From: Streptomyces coeruleorubidus
GTDB lineage: Bacteria > Actinomycetota > Actinomycetes > Streptomycetales > Streptomycetaceae
Direction: 5' to 3'
Length of the DNA stretch: 64,000 nucleotides
Assembly: GCF_028885415.1 (NCBI RefSeq)
Contig: NZ_CP118527.1
Span: 4,650,001 to 4,714,000, forward strand
Shown here: in pieces, positions 34,454 to 43,100 of the stretch
How the letters are laid out: every line of letters starts with the position of its first letter
How positions within the stretch are numbered: position 1 is the first letter of the stretch
The notes under the pieces: model-generated
Told to the model about the DNA's origin: nothing
The model's input: the letters and a program-made list of their open reading frames with translations, nothing else
Database searches by the model: none
Translations under genes and position numbers: made by a program

Positions 34454-36601
34454 TCAGCCGTTGCGCTTCCAGCGCGGCTTGTCCTCGCGGCGCTGGAAGG
34501 AACCGCCGCCACGGTGGTCGTCACGACGACCCTGCGGACGGTCGTGCCCGGGACGGTCGTGCCCGCCGGAACGGAAGCCCGGACGGTCGTCCCGGCGGTC
34601 CCGGTTGAAGGGACGGTCGCTGCCACGGTGCCCACCGCGCTCGTCCCGGCGGAAACCGCCACGGTCGTCACGACGCTCGAACGGACGGCCGCCACGGTCG
34701 TCACGACGCTCGAACGGACGGCCACCGCGGTCGTCACGACGCTCGAACGAACGGCCACCACGGTCGTCACGACGGAAGCCGCCGCGCTCACTCCGGTCGC
34801 CCCGGTCGTCCCGGCGGAAACCACCACGGTCGCGGTCACGGTCGAAGGAACGGCCGCCACGGTCACCGTCACGGTCCCGGTTGAACCCGCCGCGGTCGTC
34901 ACGACGCTCGAACGGACGGCCACCGCGGTCGTCACGACGCTCGAACGGACGGCCGCCACGGTCGTCACGACGCTCGAAGGAACGGCCACCACGGTCATCG
35001 CGACGCTCGAACGAACGGCCACCGCGGTCACGGTCGTAGGAACGGTCACGCCCGGCCCCGCCGCGCTCCTCGCGCCGCTCTCGCCGCTCGTAGGGCGCGG
35101 GAGCCTCGGAACGCTGCTCGCGCTCGGCGTCCTGCGCGGTCCGCTGCTCCGGCACCGAGATCTCGACGCCGGCCGGAACCTCCGCGGCCGCCTCGGACAC
35201 CGCCGCCTGCGGATCCTCGCCGCGCTCGCGAGCGACCCGCGCGAGCAGCCGGTCGGACTCCTCACGCAGCTCGTTCGCACGCCGCTGCGCCCGCTCCAGC
35301 TCCTTGGTGAGCTGGGCGACCTCGCGCTCGGCCTGCTGCGCGGCGTTGCCCACGGACTCGGCCTGGACCTCGGTCATCGACCGGGCACCGGTGATCTCGG
35401 CGACCTCCGGGTCGAAGGCCGCGCCGCCCTGGATGATGTGGCGCGTGGCGTCGACGCCCGCGTCCTCCATCAGCCGGAAGATCTGGCGCCGCTGGTGCGG
35501 CAGGGACAGCGACACGACCGTGCCGGTGCGGCCGGCGCGCGCCGTACGGCCCGCGCGGTGCAGGTAGTCCTTGTGGTCGCCGGCCGGGTCCACGTTCAGC
35601 ACCAGGTCGATGCCGTCGACGTGGATGCCACGTGCCGCGACGTCGGTCGCGACGAGCACGTTGACGTACCCGTCCTTGAAGTCGGCCAGGGTCCGCGTGC
35701 GCGCGCCCTGCGTCATGCCGCCGTGCAGCGCGTCGGCCTTCACACCGGAGTCGCGCAGCTGCTCGGCGACGCGGTCGGCGCCGAGCTGGGTGCGGACGAA
35801 GATGATCGTGCGGCCCTTGCGGGAGGCGATGGCCGCGGTGACCGGCGCCTTGTCCTTGGGCTTCACGATGAGGATGTGGTGCGACATGGTCGTCACCGCG
35901 CCCTGGGCGGCGTCCACCTCGTGGTGGACCGGGTCCTTCAGGTACCGGTCGACGAGGGTCTTGATCTCGTTCTCCATGGTCGCGGAGAACAGCATCCGCT
36001 GACCGCCCGCGGGCACCTGGTCCAGCAGCTCCGTCACCTCGGGCAGGAAGCCCAGGTCGGACATCTGGTCGGCCTCGTCGAGAACGGCGATCTGCACGTT
36101 CTCCAGCGAGCAGGCGCCGCGGTTGATGATGTCGCGCAGCCGGCCCGGGGTGGCGACCAGGACGTCGACGCCCTTCTCCAGGGCGTAGATCTGGTTGCCC
36201 ATGGACGTACCGCCGCAGACGACCTTCATCTTGAGGCCGAGGACGTCGCCGTAGGGCTGGAGGGCGTCGGCGACCTGCATGGCGAGTTCACGCGTCGGCG
36301 TGAGGATGACGGCCCGCGGCTTGTGCTTCTCGGTGCGGCCGCCGGCCAGCGTGGCCAGGGCCGGCAGACCGAAGGAGAGGGTCTTGCCGGAGCCGGTGCG
36401 GCCACGGCCGAGGATGTCCTTGCCGAGCAGGGCGTCCGGGATGGTCGCGGCCTGGATCGGGAAGGGGGTGGTCACGCCGTTCTGCGCGAGCTTGCGGACG
36501 ACGCCCTCGGGCAGACCGAGGTCGGCGAAAGTGACCTCGGGGGTGTCGTCGGCTGCCTCGTTCTCGGGCAGGACGAGGTGATCAGTACTGGTGATGGACA
36601 T
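34454..36601 (-). CDS. DEAD-box ATP-dependent RNA helicase with RGG-type repeat tail
   Basis: A 715-residue RNA helicase. The core (about 25-400) has all DEAD-box motifs: Q motif PFPIQ, Walker A GRGRTGSGKT, PTRELA, GG, TPGR, VLDEADQM, SAT, and in domain 2 FVRT, ARGIHVDGIDLV and HRAGRTARAG. A coiled-coil stretch (about 440-490) is followed by a 180-residue basic disordered tail made of RDDRGG-type repeats. Such tails bind RNA and promote condensate or degradosome association. The likely role is in ribosome assembly or cold-adapted mRNA remodelling, as for DeaD/RhlE types. ATG 36601 follows a long leader of several hundred bases. The next tail feature is its tandem DNA repeat. Confidence 0.93.
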   Translation of the reverse strand: MSITSTDHLVLPENEAADDTPEVTFADLGLPEGVVRKLAQNGVTTPFPIQAATIPDALLGKDILGRGRTGSGKTLSFGLPALATLAGGRTEKHKPRAVILTPTRELAMQVADALQPYGDVLGLKMKVVCGGTSMGNQIYALEKGVDVLVATPGRLRDIINRGACSLENVQIAVLDEADQMSDLGFLPEVTELLDQVPAGGQRMLFSATMENEIKTLVDRYLKDPVHHEVDAAQGAVTTMSHHILIVKPKDKAPVTAAIASRKGRTIIFVRTQLGADRVAEQLRDSGVKADALHGGMTQGARTRTLADFKDGYVNVLVATDVAARGIHVDGIDLVLNVDPAGDHKDYLHRAGRTARAGRTGTVVSLSLPHQRRQIFRLMEDAGVDATRHIIQGGAAFDPEVAEITGARSMTEVQAESVGNAAQQAEREVAQLTKELERAQRRANELREESDRLLARVARERGEDPQAAVSEAAAEVPAGVEISVPEQRTAQDAEREQRSEAPAPYERRERREERGGAGRDRSYDRDRGGRSFERRDDRGGRSFERRDDRGGRPFERRDDRGGRPFERRDDRGGFNRDRDGDRGGRSFDRDRDRGGFRRDDRGDRSERGGFRRDDRGGRSFERRDDRGGRPFERRDDRGGRPFERRDDRGGFRRDERGGHRGSDRPFNRDRRDDRPGFRSGGHDRPGHDRPQGRRDDHRGGGSFQRREDKPRWKRNG
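34655..35045 (-). repeat. 33-bp coding tandem repeats in the helicase tail
   Basis: The helicase C-terminus contains two runs of an 11-residue unit, FERRDDRGGRP or FERRDDRGGRS. One run has four units and the other three, separated by a diverged FNRDRDGDRGG/FRRDDRGDRSE section. At DNA level the unit is 33 bp and copies are almost identical, so length change by slippage or unequal exchange is likely between strains. Confidence 0.85.
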
Positions 36602-36966
36602 GCGAATGCGAAACCTTCCGGAGTCTCGTCGGCACGCGCCCGTCAACTCCGTGATTCGCGATTCGCAATACGACCGCCTCAATGCGGTCCACCACGGCAA
36701 GGGAGAGAGTACGCGCCACACGGCGCGCTCTGCGGTGGCGCCGGGCAAGATGGGATCAAACGATCTGCCACCATACGCACTCCGGGCCCCGCAAGGCAAA
36801 CCGGACTGCGCAGGAGACAGCGGGCTGCTCTCCGACGACCGGAAAGCCTCCCGAGCGCTTCCAACCAACCTCCGGCCGGAAATGTTCCCGCCGCGACGGC
36901 ACACTCCCCGCCCCACGGCGACGACCCGCCGCAACGGCGCGCTCCCGGCCCTAGGAGGGACACCCC
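36602..36966. other. Leader/promoter region of the helicase gene
   Basis: About 365 bases between the lipoprotein gene and the helicase start. Near the helicase it contains a direct repeat GATTCGC-GATTCGC (about 36652-36665) and the hairpin GACCGC/GCGGTC (36672-36689). The far end contains the sequence CCTAGGAGGGACACCCCC, which resembles one end of the MITE-like elements. No gene is seen. A long structured 5' leader would suit a cold-regulated RNA helicase. Confidence 0.5.
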
Positions 36967-37503
36967 CTAAGCCGGCGCCCCCGCCTCCGGTGCCGGTTCC
37001 CGCTGGGCGAGCTGCGGCCCCGGCGGCTCGTGCGCCGACGACGACGGCTCCGGCTTGTCCGTCGGCTCCGGCGAGGTCGTCACCTCGGTCGGCGTCGGAG
37101 TGGGCTCGGGATCGGCCGACCGGGTGGGCGTCGGCGGAGCCGGCGGCTTCGGCTTCGGCCTGGCCGGCTTGCCCGGCTTCTCGCGCCCCGGCGCGGACGC
37201 GCTCACCACGGCGGACGGCGACACCCCGGGAGCAGCCGACTCCCCCGGCTCACCGCCCTTGCCCTTCTCGCCCTTCTTGCCCTTGCCGCGCCCGCGCTCG
37301 CCGTCGGCCGCCGCACCGAGCCCGGTACCGCCGCCCGACACCGCCGAGCCACCGTCGGGCGCCTCGCCACCGGACTGCCCGGCGGAGTGCGACGGCTTGA
37401 CGCTCCCGCCCGCGTCGTCGTCGCCGACGCTCATGCAGCCGGCGGCAGCGGCGACGGCCACGACCGTGGCGGCCAGACGGACGGGTACGTACAAGGGGCG
37501 CAC
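36967..37503 (-). CDS. Putative lipoprotein, proline/charged low-complexity
   Basis: A 178-residue protein starting at GTG 37503 behind a good ribosome site (GGAGGTGG). It has a lipoprotein signal peptide, 'YVPVRLAATVVAVAAAAGCM', with a lipobox ending AAGC. The mature part is low complexity: Gly/Ser, then KGKKGEKGKGG, then Pro/Thr/Glu repeats (PEPTPTPTEV). This fits a surface protein with an extended wall-spanning stalk and no recognisable domain. Its stop codon TAG lies inside a sequence resembling a MITE end, so the C-terminus may have been redefined by an insertion. Function unknown. Confidence 0.7.
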   Translation of the reverse strand: MRPLYVPVRLAATVVAVAAAAGCMSVGDDDAGGSVKPSHSAGQSGGEAPDGGSAVSGGGTGLGAAADGERGRGKGKKGEKGKGGEPGESAAPGVSPSAVVSASAPGREKPGKPARPKPKPPAPPTPTRSADPEPTPTPTEVTTSPEPTDKPEPSSSAHEPPGPQLAQREPAPEAGAPA

Positions 37504-37590
37504 GGGGCCACCTCCGGGAAGGGTGATGGAGTCAACACCTCCAACTCCCGCCGCCCACAAGAGGACACGCGCCCCGTATTCACAACCCGC

Positions 37591-37941
37591 TCAGCCGTAA
37601 CCCAGGGCGTGAAGGCGCGCGTCGTCGATGCCGAAGTGGTGCGCGATCTCGTGCACCACTGTGATCTCCGTCTCGGCGACGACGTCCTCCCGCGACTCGC
37701 ACATCCGCAACGTCGGATTCCGGTAGATGGTGATGCGATCCGGCAGCACACCGGCGTACCACTCGCCCCGGTCGGTCAGCGGAGTCCCCTCGTACAGCCC
37801 GAGCAGCTCGGGATCGTCCGACGGCGGATCGTCCTCGACGAACACCGCGACGTTGTCCATCAGTCGCGTCAACTCCGGCGGGATCCGGTCGAGCGCCTCG
37901 GCGACCAGTTCCTCGAACTCCTCGCGCGTCATCTCCAGCAC
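37591..37941 (-). CDS. Minimal metallopeptidase (zincin, DUF-type HExxH protein)
   Basis: A 116-residue protein with the complete zinc motif VHEIAHHFGIDDARL: HExxH plus a downstream Asp, as in the actinobacterial 'metallopeptidase family' of minimal zincins. The N-terminal half is acidic ('EEFEELVAEALDRIPPELTR') followed by a beta sheet (ITIYRNPTLRM). No signal peptide, so it works in the cytoplasm; the substrate is unknown. GTG 37941 or an ATG three codons later could be the start. Confidence 0.82.
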   Translation of the reverse strand: MLEMTREEFEELVAEALDRIPPELTRLMDNVAVFVEDDPPSDDPELLGLYEGTPLTDRGEWYAGVLPDRITIYRNPTLRMCESREDVVAETEITVVHEIAHHFGIDDARLHALGYG

Positions 37942-38024
37942 AGGCCCATTGTCGGCCACGACACAGCCGTACGAGAGCCTTCCGGCGTCGCATATCCGGC
38001 CCGGGACTTGGGCATACGGGACCA

Positions 38025-39611
38025 ATGGCCCGCGTCCCCGCCGCAGTCCTGAGTGTCCTGAACCCGATCCGCAAGGCCCCGCACACCCTCGCCCGCCGCT
38101 ACCGCTCCCGTCAGGCCCCGGCCACGATCGAGCTCGTGCCGCAGCCGCACCCGTGGTCCCGGGCGGTGGGACTCGTCGCCGTCGTCCTCCTCGGCGCCTG
38201 GCTGGGCCTGCTCGTCGTGGGCAATGTCCGGGTCCCGGTCGGCCCCATGAACACCACCATGACCCTGCGCCCCTCCTTCACCGGCGGCACAAAGATCAAC
38301 ATCTCGCCCCTGGGCGCCCTCCAGCTGGACAGCCACATCGCCCCGGTCCGCCTGGACGTGAACGTCGACCAGCTCGACCCGGAACGCTCCCAGGCCCTGG
38401 TCGACCACCCCGAACGGCTCTCAGGCCTCCAGGACGAGGTCACCGAGGACGTCGGGCGCGGCACCCTCGACCTGGCCGTCCGCTCGAGCATCGCCGTCGT
38501 CGGCGGCGCCACCGCACTCGGCCTCGCGGTCTACCGCCGCCCCCGCCGCGCCCTGGCCGCCGGCGGCCTCGCCCTCACCCTCCTCGCCGCCTCGGGCGGC
38601 ACGGCGTACGCCACCTGGCGTCCCGACTCCGTCCTGGAGCCCAAGTTCTCCGGACTGCTCACCTCGGCCCCCTCCCTGGTCGGCAACGCGCGCAGCATCG
38701 TCACCGAATTCGACGTCTACCAGAAGGAATTGGCCCGCCTGGTCACCAACGTGACCAAGCTCTACGACGCCACCTCGACCCTCCCGGCCTACGCGCCCGA
38801 CCCCTCGACCATCCGGGTCCTGCACGTCTCCGACATCCACCTGAACCCGGCGAGCTGGAAGATCATCGCCTCGCTGGTGGAGCAGTACAAGGTGGACGTG
38901 ATCGTCGACTCGGGCGACACGATGGACCACGGCACGGCCGCCGAGAACGGCTTCCTGGACCCCATCGAGGACCTCGGGGCCCCCTACGTCTGGGTCCGCG
39001 GCAACCACGACTCGATGATCACCCAGCGCTATCTGGAGGGCCTGAAGAACGTCCACGTCCTGGACGACGGCCGGGCCAAGACGATCAAGGGCCTGCGCTT
39101 CGCGGGCATCGGCGACCCGCAGTTCACCCCGGACCGCTCGAAGCAACCGGGCAACGAGCAGTCCCAGGAGCTGGCCGGAGCCCGCCTGGCCACGGCCCTG
39201 CGCGACCAGGGCACGGCCGGAACCCCGGTGGACATCGCCATCGCCCACGAACCGTCGGCGGCCCGCGAGGTCGACGGCGAGGTGCCGCTGGTGCTGGCCG
39301 GCCACCTCCACCACGACGAGATGGAAGTCCTGAAGTACGGCACCCGACTCCGCATCGAGGGCTCCACGGGCGGCAGCGGCCTGCGCGCCATCGAGGGCAA
39401 GCACCCCGACCCCATCGAGGCGTCGATCCTGTACTTCGACCGGGACACCCGCCACCTCCAGGCCTGGGACGAGATCGAACTGGGCGGCCTCGGTCTCACG
39501 ACGGCCGAGGTCAGCCGCCACCTCCCGGAGGAGAACCAGCCCGGCGCCACCCAGTCCCCGACCACGCCCACGACACAGTCCCCGCCGGCGTCCCCGACGC
39601 CCTCCTCCTAA
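38025..39611 (+). CDS. Membrane-anchored metallophosphoesterase
   Basis: A 528-residue protein. The N-terminal quarter has a membrane helix ('VGLVAVVLLGAWLGLLVVGN') and an extracytoplasmic segment. A second hydrophobic pair (about 160-205, 'AVVGGATALGLAVY' and 'AAGGLALTLLAASGGTAYAT') precedes a calcineurin-like phosphoesterase domain (about 265-490). The metal-binding motifs are complete: DIHLNP, GDTMDHG, GNHDS, AHEPS and GHLHHDE. The Ser/Pro/Thr tail (about 510-528) is disordered. The catalytic domain is probably outside the cell; the substrate may be a phosphodiester or lipid-linked phosphate. A GCTTCTCA/TGAGAAGC hairpin (39645-39674) follows the stop. Confidence 0.88.
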   Translation: MARVPAAVLSVLNPIRKAPHTLARRYRSRQAPATIELVPQPHPWSRAVGLVAVVLLGAWLGLLVVGNVRVPVGPMNTTMTLRPSFTGGTKINISPLGALQLDSHIAPVRLDVNVDQLDPERSQALVDHPERLSGLQDEVTEDVGRGTLDLAVRSSIAVVGGATALGLAVYRRPRRALAAGGLALTLLAASGGTAYATWRPDSVLEPKFSGLLTSAPSLVGNARSIVTEFDVYQKELARLVTNVTKLYDATSTLPAYAPDPSTIRVLHVSDIHLNPASWKIIASLVEQYKVDVIVDSGDTMDHGTAAENGFLDPIEDLGAPYVWVRGNHDSMITQRYLEGLKNVHVLDDGRAKTIKGLRFAGIGDPQFTPDRSKQPGNEQSQELAGARLATALRDQGTAGTPVDIAIAHEPSAAREVDGEVPLVLAGHLHHDEMEVLKYGTRLRIEGSTGGSGLRAIEGKHPDPIEASILYFDRDTRHLQAWDEIELGGLGLTTAEVSRHLPEENQPGATQSPTTPTTQSPPASPTPSS

Positions 39612-39691
39612 ACCGTTTTGGCGATAGCTCCCGCCATCCCATATGCTTCTCACGTCCCCGACGCGCTGAGAAGCGCCCAGGCGGGCCGATA

Positions 39692-39764
39692 GCCCTCATC
39701 GTCTAGCGGCCTAGGACGCCGCCCTTTCAAGGCGGTAGCACGGGTTCGAATCCCGTTGGGGGCA
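39692..39764 (+). tRNA. tRNA-Glu (anticodon TTC)
   Basis: 73-base cloverleaf beginning GCCCTCATCGTCTAGCGGCC, anticodon loop CTTTCAA between GCCGCC and GGCGG, T-arm GGGTTCGAATCCC and discriminator A. First of a run of three tRNA genes. Confidence 0.96.
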
Positions 39765-39801
39765 CGCACCACCCTGTGCGACACTGTCGTACGACATGCT
39801 T

Positions 39802-39876
39802 GGTCCTGTGGAGCAGTTTGGAGTGCTCGCCACCCTGTCAAGGTGGAGGCCGCGGGTTCAAATCCCGTCAGGACCG
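39802..39876 (+). tRNA. tRNA-Asp (anticodon GTC), copy 1
   Basis: 75-base cloverleaf beginning GGTCCTGTGGAGCAGTTTGG, anticodon loop CTGTCAA between CCACC and GGTGG, T-arm GGGTTCAAATCCC, discriminator G. Identical to the copy at 44179-44253 on the other side of hrpA. Confidence 0.96.
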
Positions 39877-39900
39877 CTGAGGTTTCACGTGAAACCTCGT

Positions 39901-39974
39901 GGCTGGGTAGCTCAGTTGGTACGAGCGTCCGCCTGAAAAGCGGAAGGTCGCCGGTTCGACCCCGGCCCCAGCCA
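39901..39974 (+). tRNA. tRNA-Phe (anticodon GAA)
   Basis: 74-base cloverleaf beginning GGCTGGGTAGCTCAGTTGG, anticodon loop CTGAAAA between TCCGC and GCGGA, T-arm CCGGTTCGACCCCGG and discriminator A. A short palindrome TTTCACGTGAAA lies between it and tRNA-Asp. Confidence 0.96.
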
Positions 39975-39979
39975 CAACG

Positions 39980-40011
39980 GAAGCCCCCGTCGGGATCTCG
40001 ACGGGGGCTTC
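39980..40011 (+). terminator. Terminator of the Glu-Asp-Phe tRNA run
   Basis: 13-bp inverted repeat GAAGCCCCCGTCG / CGACGGGGGCTTC with a 6-base loop, followed by GCTTTGTCTTCC, six bases after the tRNA-Phe end. Confidence 0.85.
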
Positions 40012-40116
40012 GCTTTGTCTTCCCCCAGAGGTTCGAAGGGGCGCGTGACCCGGCCAAACCGCTGGAGACAAAAGCGTTAGCCACGAAAATCCGCGGGATG
40101 AGATCCTGGATCGCGT

Positions 40117-43100
40117 ATGTCTACGCAATCCGCCCCCGCCCTCGGCGCCCTCGCCTCCCGCCTGACCGAGCTGTCCCTGCGCGACGCGCACCGGCTCGGG
40201 CGCAGGCTCGAAGGTGCGCGCAAGATCCGTAAGCCGGAGGCCCGGGCCGCCGTGCTGGCCGAGATCGAGGCCGAGACCGGCAAGGCCGAGGAGCGGATGG
40301 CCGGGCGACGCGGCCGCGTACCCGACATCACGTATCCCGAGCAGCTGCCGGTCAGCCAGAAGAAGGACGAGATCGCCGACGCCATCCGCGACCACCAGGT
40401 CGTGATCGTCGCCGGTGAGACCGGTTCCGGTAAGACCACGCAGATCCCGAAGATCTGCATGGAGCTCGGGCGCGGGGTCCGCGGCATGATCGGGCACACC
40501 CAGCCCCGCCGTATCGCCGCCCGTACCGTCGCCGAGCGCGTGGCGGAGGAGCTGGACACCCCGCTGGGCGAGGCCGTCGGCTGGAAGGTCCGCTTCACCG
40601 ACCAGGTCGATCCGGACGCCACCTTCGTCAAGCTCATGACGGACGGCATCCTGCTCGCCGAGATCCAGACCGACCGCGAGCTGCGCGCCTACGACACGAT
40701 CATCATCGACGAGGCCCACGAGCGGTCCCTCAACATCGACTTCCTGCTGGGCTACCTCGCCCAGCTGCTGCCGAGGCGCCCCGACCTCAAGGTCGTCATC
40801 ACCTCGGCCACCATCGACCCCGAGCGCTTCTCCCGGCACTTCGGCGACGCCCCGATCGTCGAGGTCAGCGGCCGTACGTACCCCGTGGAGGTCCGCTACC
40901 GGCCGCTCCTGGAGGAGGACGGCGACGACGCCGACCGCGACCAGATCACCGCGATCGTCGACGCCGTCGAGGAACTCCAGAAGGAGGGCCAGGGCGACAT
41001 CCTGGTCTTCCTCTCCGGCGAGCGGGAGATCCGGGACACGGCCGACGCCCTGACCAAGAAGAACTACCGCTTCACGGAGATCCTGCCTCTCTACGCCCGG
41101 CTCTCCCACGCCGAACAGCACCGCGTCTTCCAGCCGCACACCGGACGCAGGATCGTTCTGGCCACGAACGTCGCCGAGACCTCCCTCACGGTCCCGGGCA
41201 TCAAGTACGTCATCGACCCGGGCTTCGCCCGCATCTCCCGCTACAGCCACCGCACCAAGGTCCAGCGCCTCCCCATCGAGCCGGTCTCCCAGGCCAGCGC
41301 CAACCAGCGCAAGGGCCGCTGCGGCCGTACGTCGGACGGCATCTGCATCCGCCTCTACAGCGAGGACGACTTCAACGCCCGCCCGGAGTTCACGGACGCG
41401 GAGATCCTCCGTACGAACCTCGCCTCCGTCATCCTCCAGATGACCGCGGCCGGCCTGGGCGACATCGAGAAGTTCCCCTTCATCGACCCGCCGGACCACC
41501 GCAACATCCGCGACGGCGTGCAGCTCCTCCAGGAGCTGGGCGCCCTCGACCCGGCGCAGAAGGACCCCCGCAAGCGGCTCACGGACACCGGCCGCAAGCT
41601 CGCCCAGCTGCCCGTCGACCCACGCCTGGCCCGGATGGTCCTGGAGGCGGACAAGAACGGCTGCGTGCGCGAGGTCATGGTCATAGCCGCCGCGCTGTCC
41701 ATCCAGGACCCGCGCGAACGCCCCGCCGACAAGCAGACCCAGGCCGACCAGCAGCACGCCCGTTTCAAGGACGAGACCAGCGACTTCCTGGCCTACCTCA
41801 ACCTCTGGCGCTACATCCGCGAGCAGCAGAAGGAACGCGGCTCGTCCTCCTTCCGCCGGATGTGCAAGCAGGAGTACCTCAACTTCCTTCGCATCCGCGA
41901 ATGGCAGGACATCTACAGCCAGTTGCGCACGGTCGCGAAACAGATGGGCATCCACCTCAACGAGGACGACGCCCCGGCCGACCGCATCCACGTCTCCCTC
42001 CTCGCGGGCCTGCTGTCCCACATCGGCATGAAGGACGTGAAGGACGCCGGGGCGGAAAGCGGGAGAAGCACCGGGAAGAACGAGTATCTGGGCGCCCGCA
42101 ACGCCAAGTTCGCGATCTTCCCCGGCTCGGCCCTCTTCAAGAAGCCCCCGCGCTTCGTGATGTCCGCCGAGCTCGTCGAGACGTCCCGCCTCTGGGCCCG
42201 CGTCAACGCCAAGATCGAGCCCGAGTGGGTCGAACCCCTCGCCGGCCACCTCCTCAAGCGCACGTACAGCGAGCCGCACTGGGAGAAGGACCAGGCCGCG
42301 GTGATGGCGTACGAGAAGGTCACGCTCTACGGCGTGCCGATCGTGGCGCAGCGGAAGGTCAACTACGGCCGGATCGACCCGGAGGCCAGCCGCGAGCTGT
42401 TCATCCGGAACGCGCTCGTCGAGGGCGACTGGCGCACGCACCACAAGTTCTTCTCGGACAACCGCAGACTCCTCACCGAGGTCGAGGAGCTGGAGCACCG
42501 GGCCCGGCGCCGGGACATCCTGGTCGACGACGAGACGCTCTTCGACTTCTACGACCAGCGGGTCCCCGAACACGTCGTCTCCGGCGCCCACTTCGACTCC
42601 TGGTGGAAGCACAAGCGGCACGAGCAGCCCGACTTCCTCGACTTCGAGCGCGAGATGCTCATCAACGAGAAGGCGGGCGAGGTCACCAAGGACGACTATC
42701 CGGACTCCTGGCGCCAGGGGAACCTCAAGTTCCGTGTGACGTACCAGTTCGAGCCGGGCGCGGACGCCGACGGCGTGACCGTCCACATCCCGCTCCAGGT
42801 CCTCAACCAGGTCACGGACGAGGGCTTCGACTGGCAGATCCCGGGCCTGCGGGAAGAGCTCGTCACGGAGCTCATCCGGTCCCTGCCCAAGCCGATCCGC
42901 CGCAACTACGTACCCGCGCCGAACTACGCGAAGGCATTCCTCGACCGCGCGGTCCCCCTCCAGGAGCCGCTCACCACGACCATGACCCGCGAGTTGCGGC
43001 GCATGGTGGGCGTGCCCTTCGAGGCGGACGACTTCGACTGGTCCAAGGTCCCCGACCACCTCAAGGTCACGTTCCGGATCGTCGACGAGCGGCGCCGCAA

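Noticed and set aside
34355..36970. Long plus-strand open frame opposite the DEAD-box helicase, with Thr/Val repeats
   Set aside because: The repeats are the antisense of the RDDRGG units; the helicase strand has all motifs.
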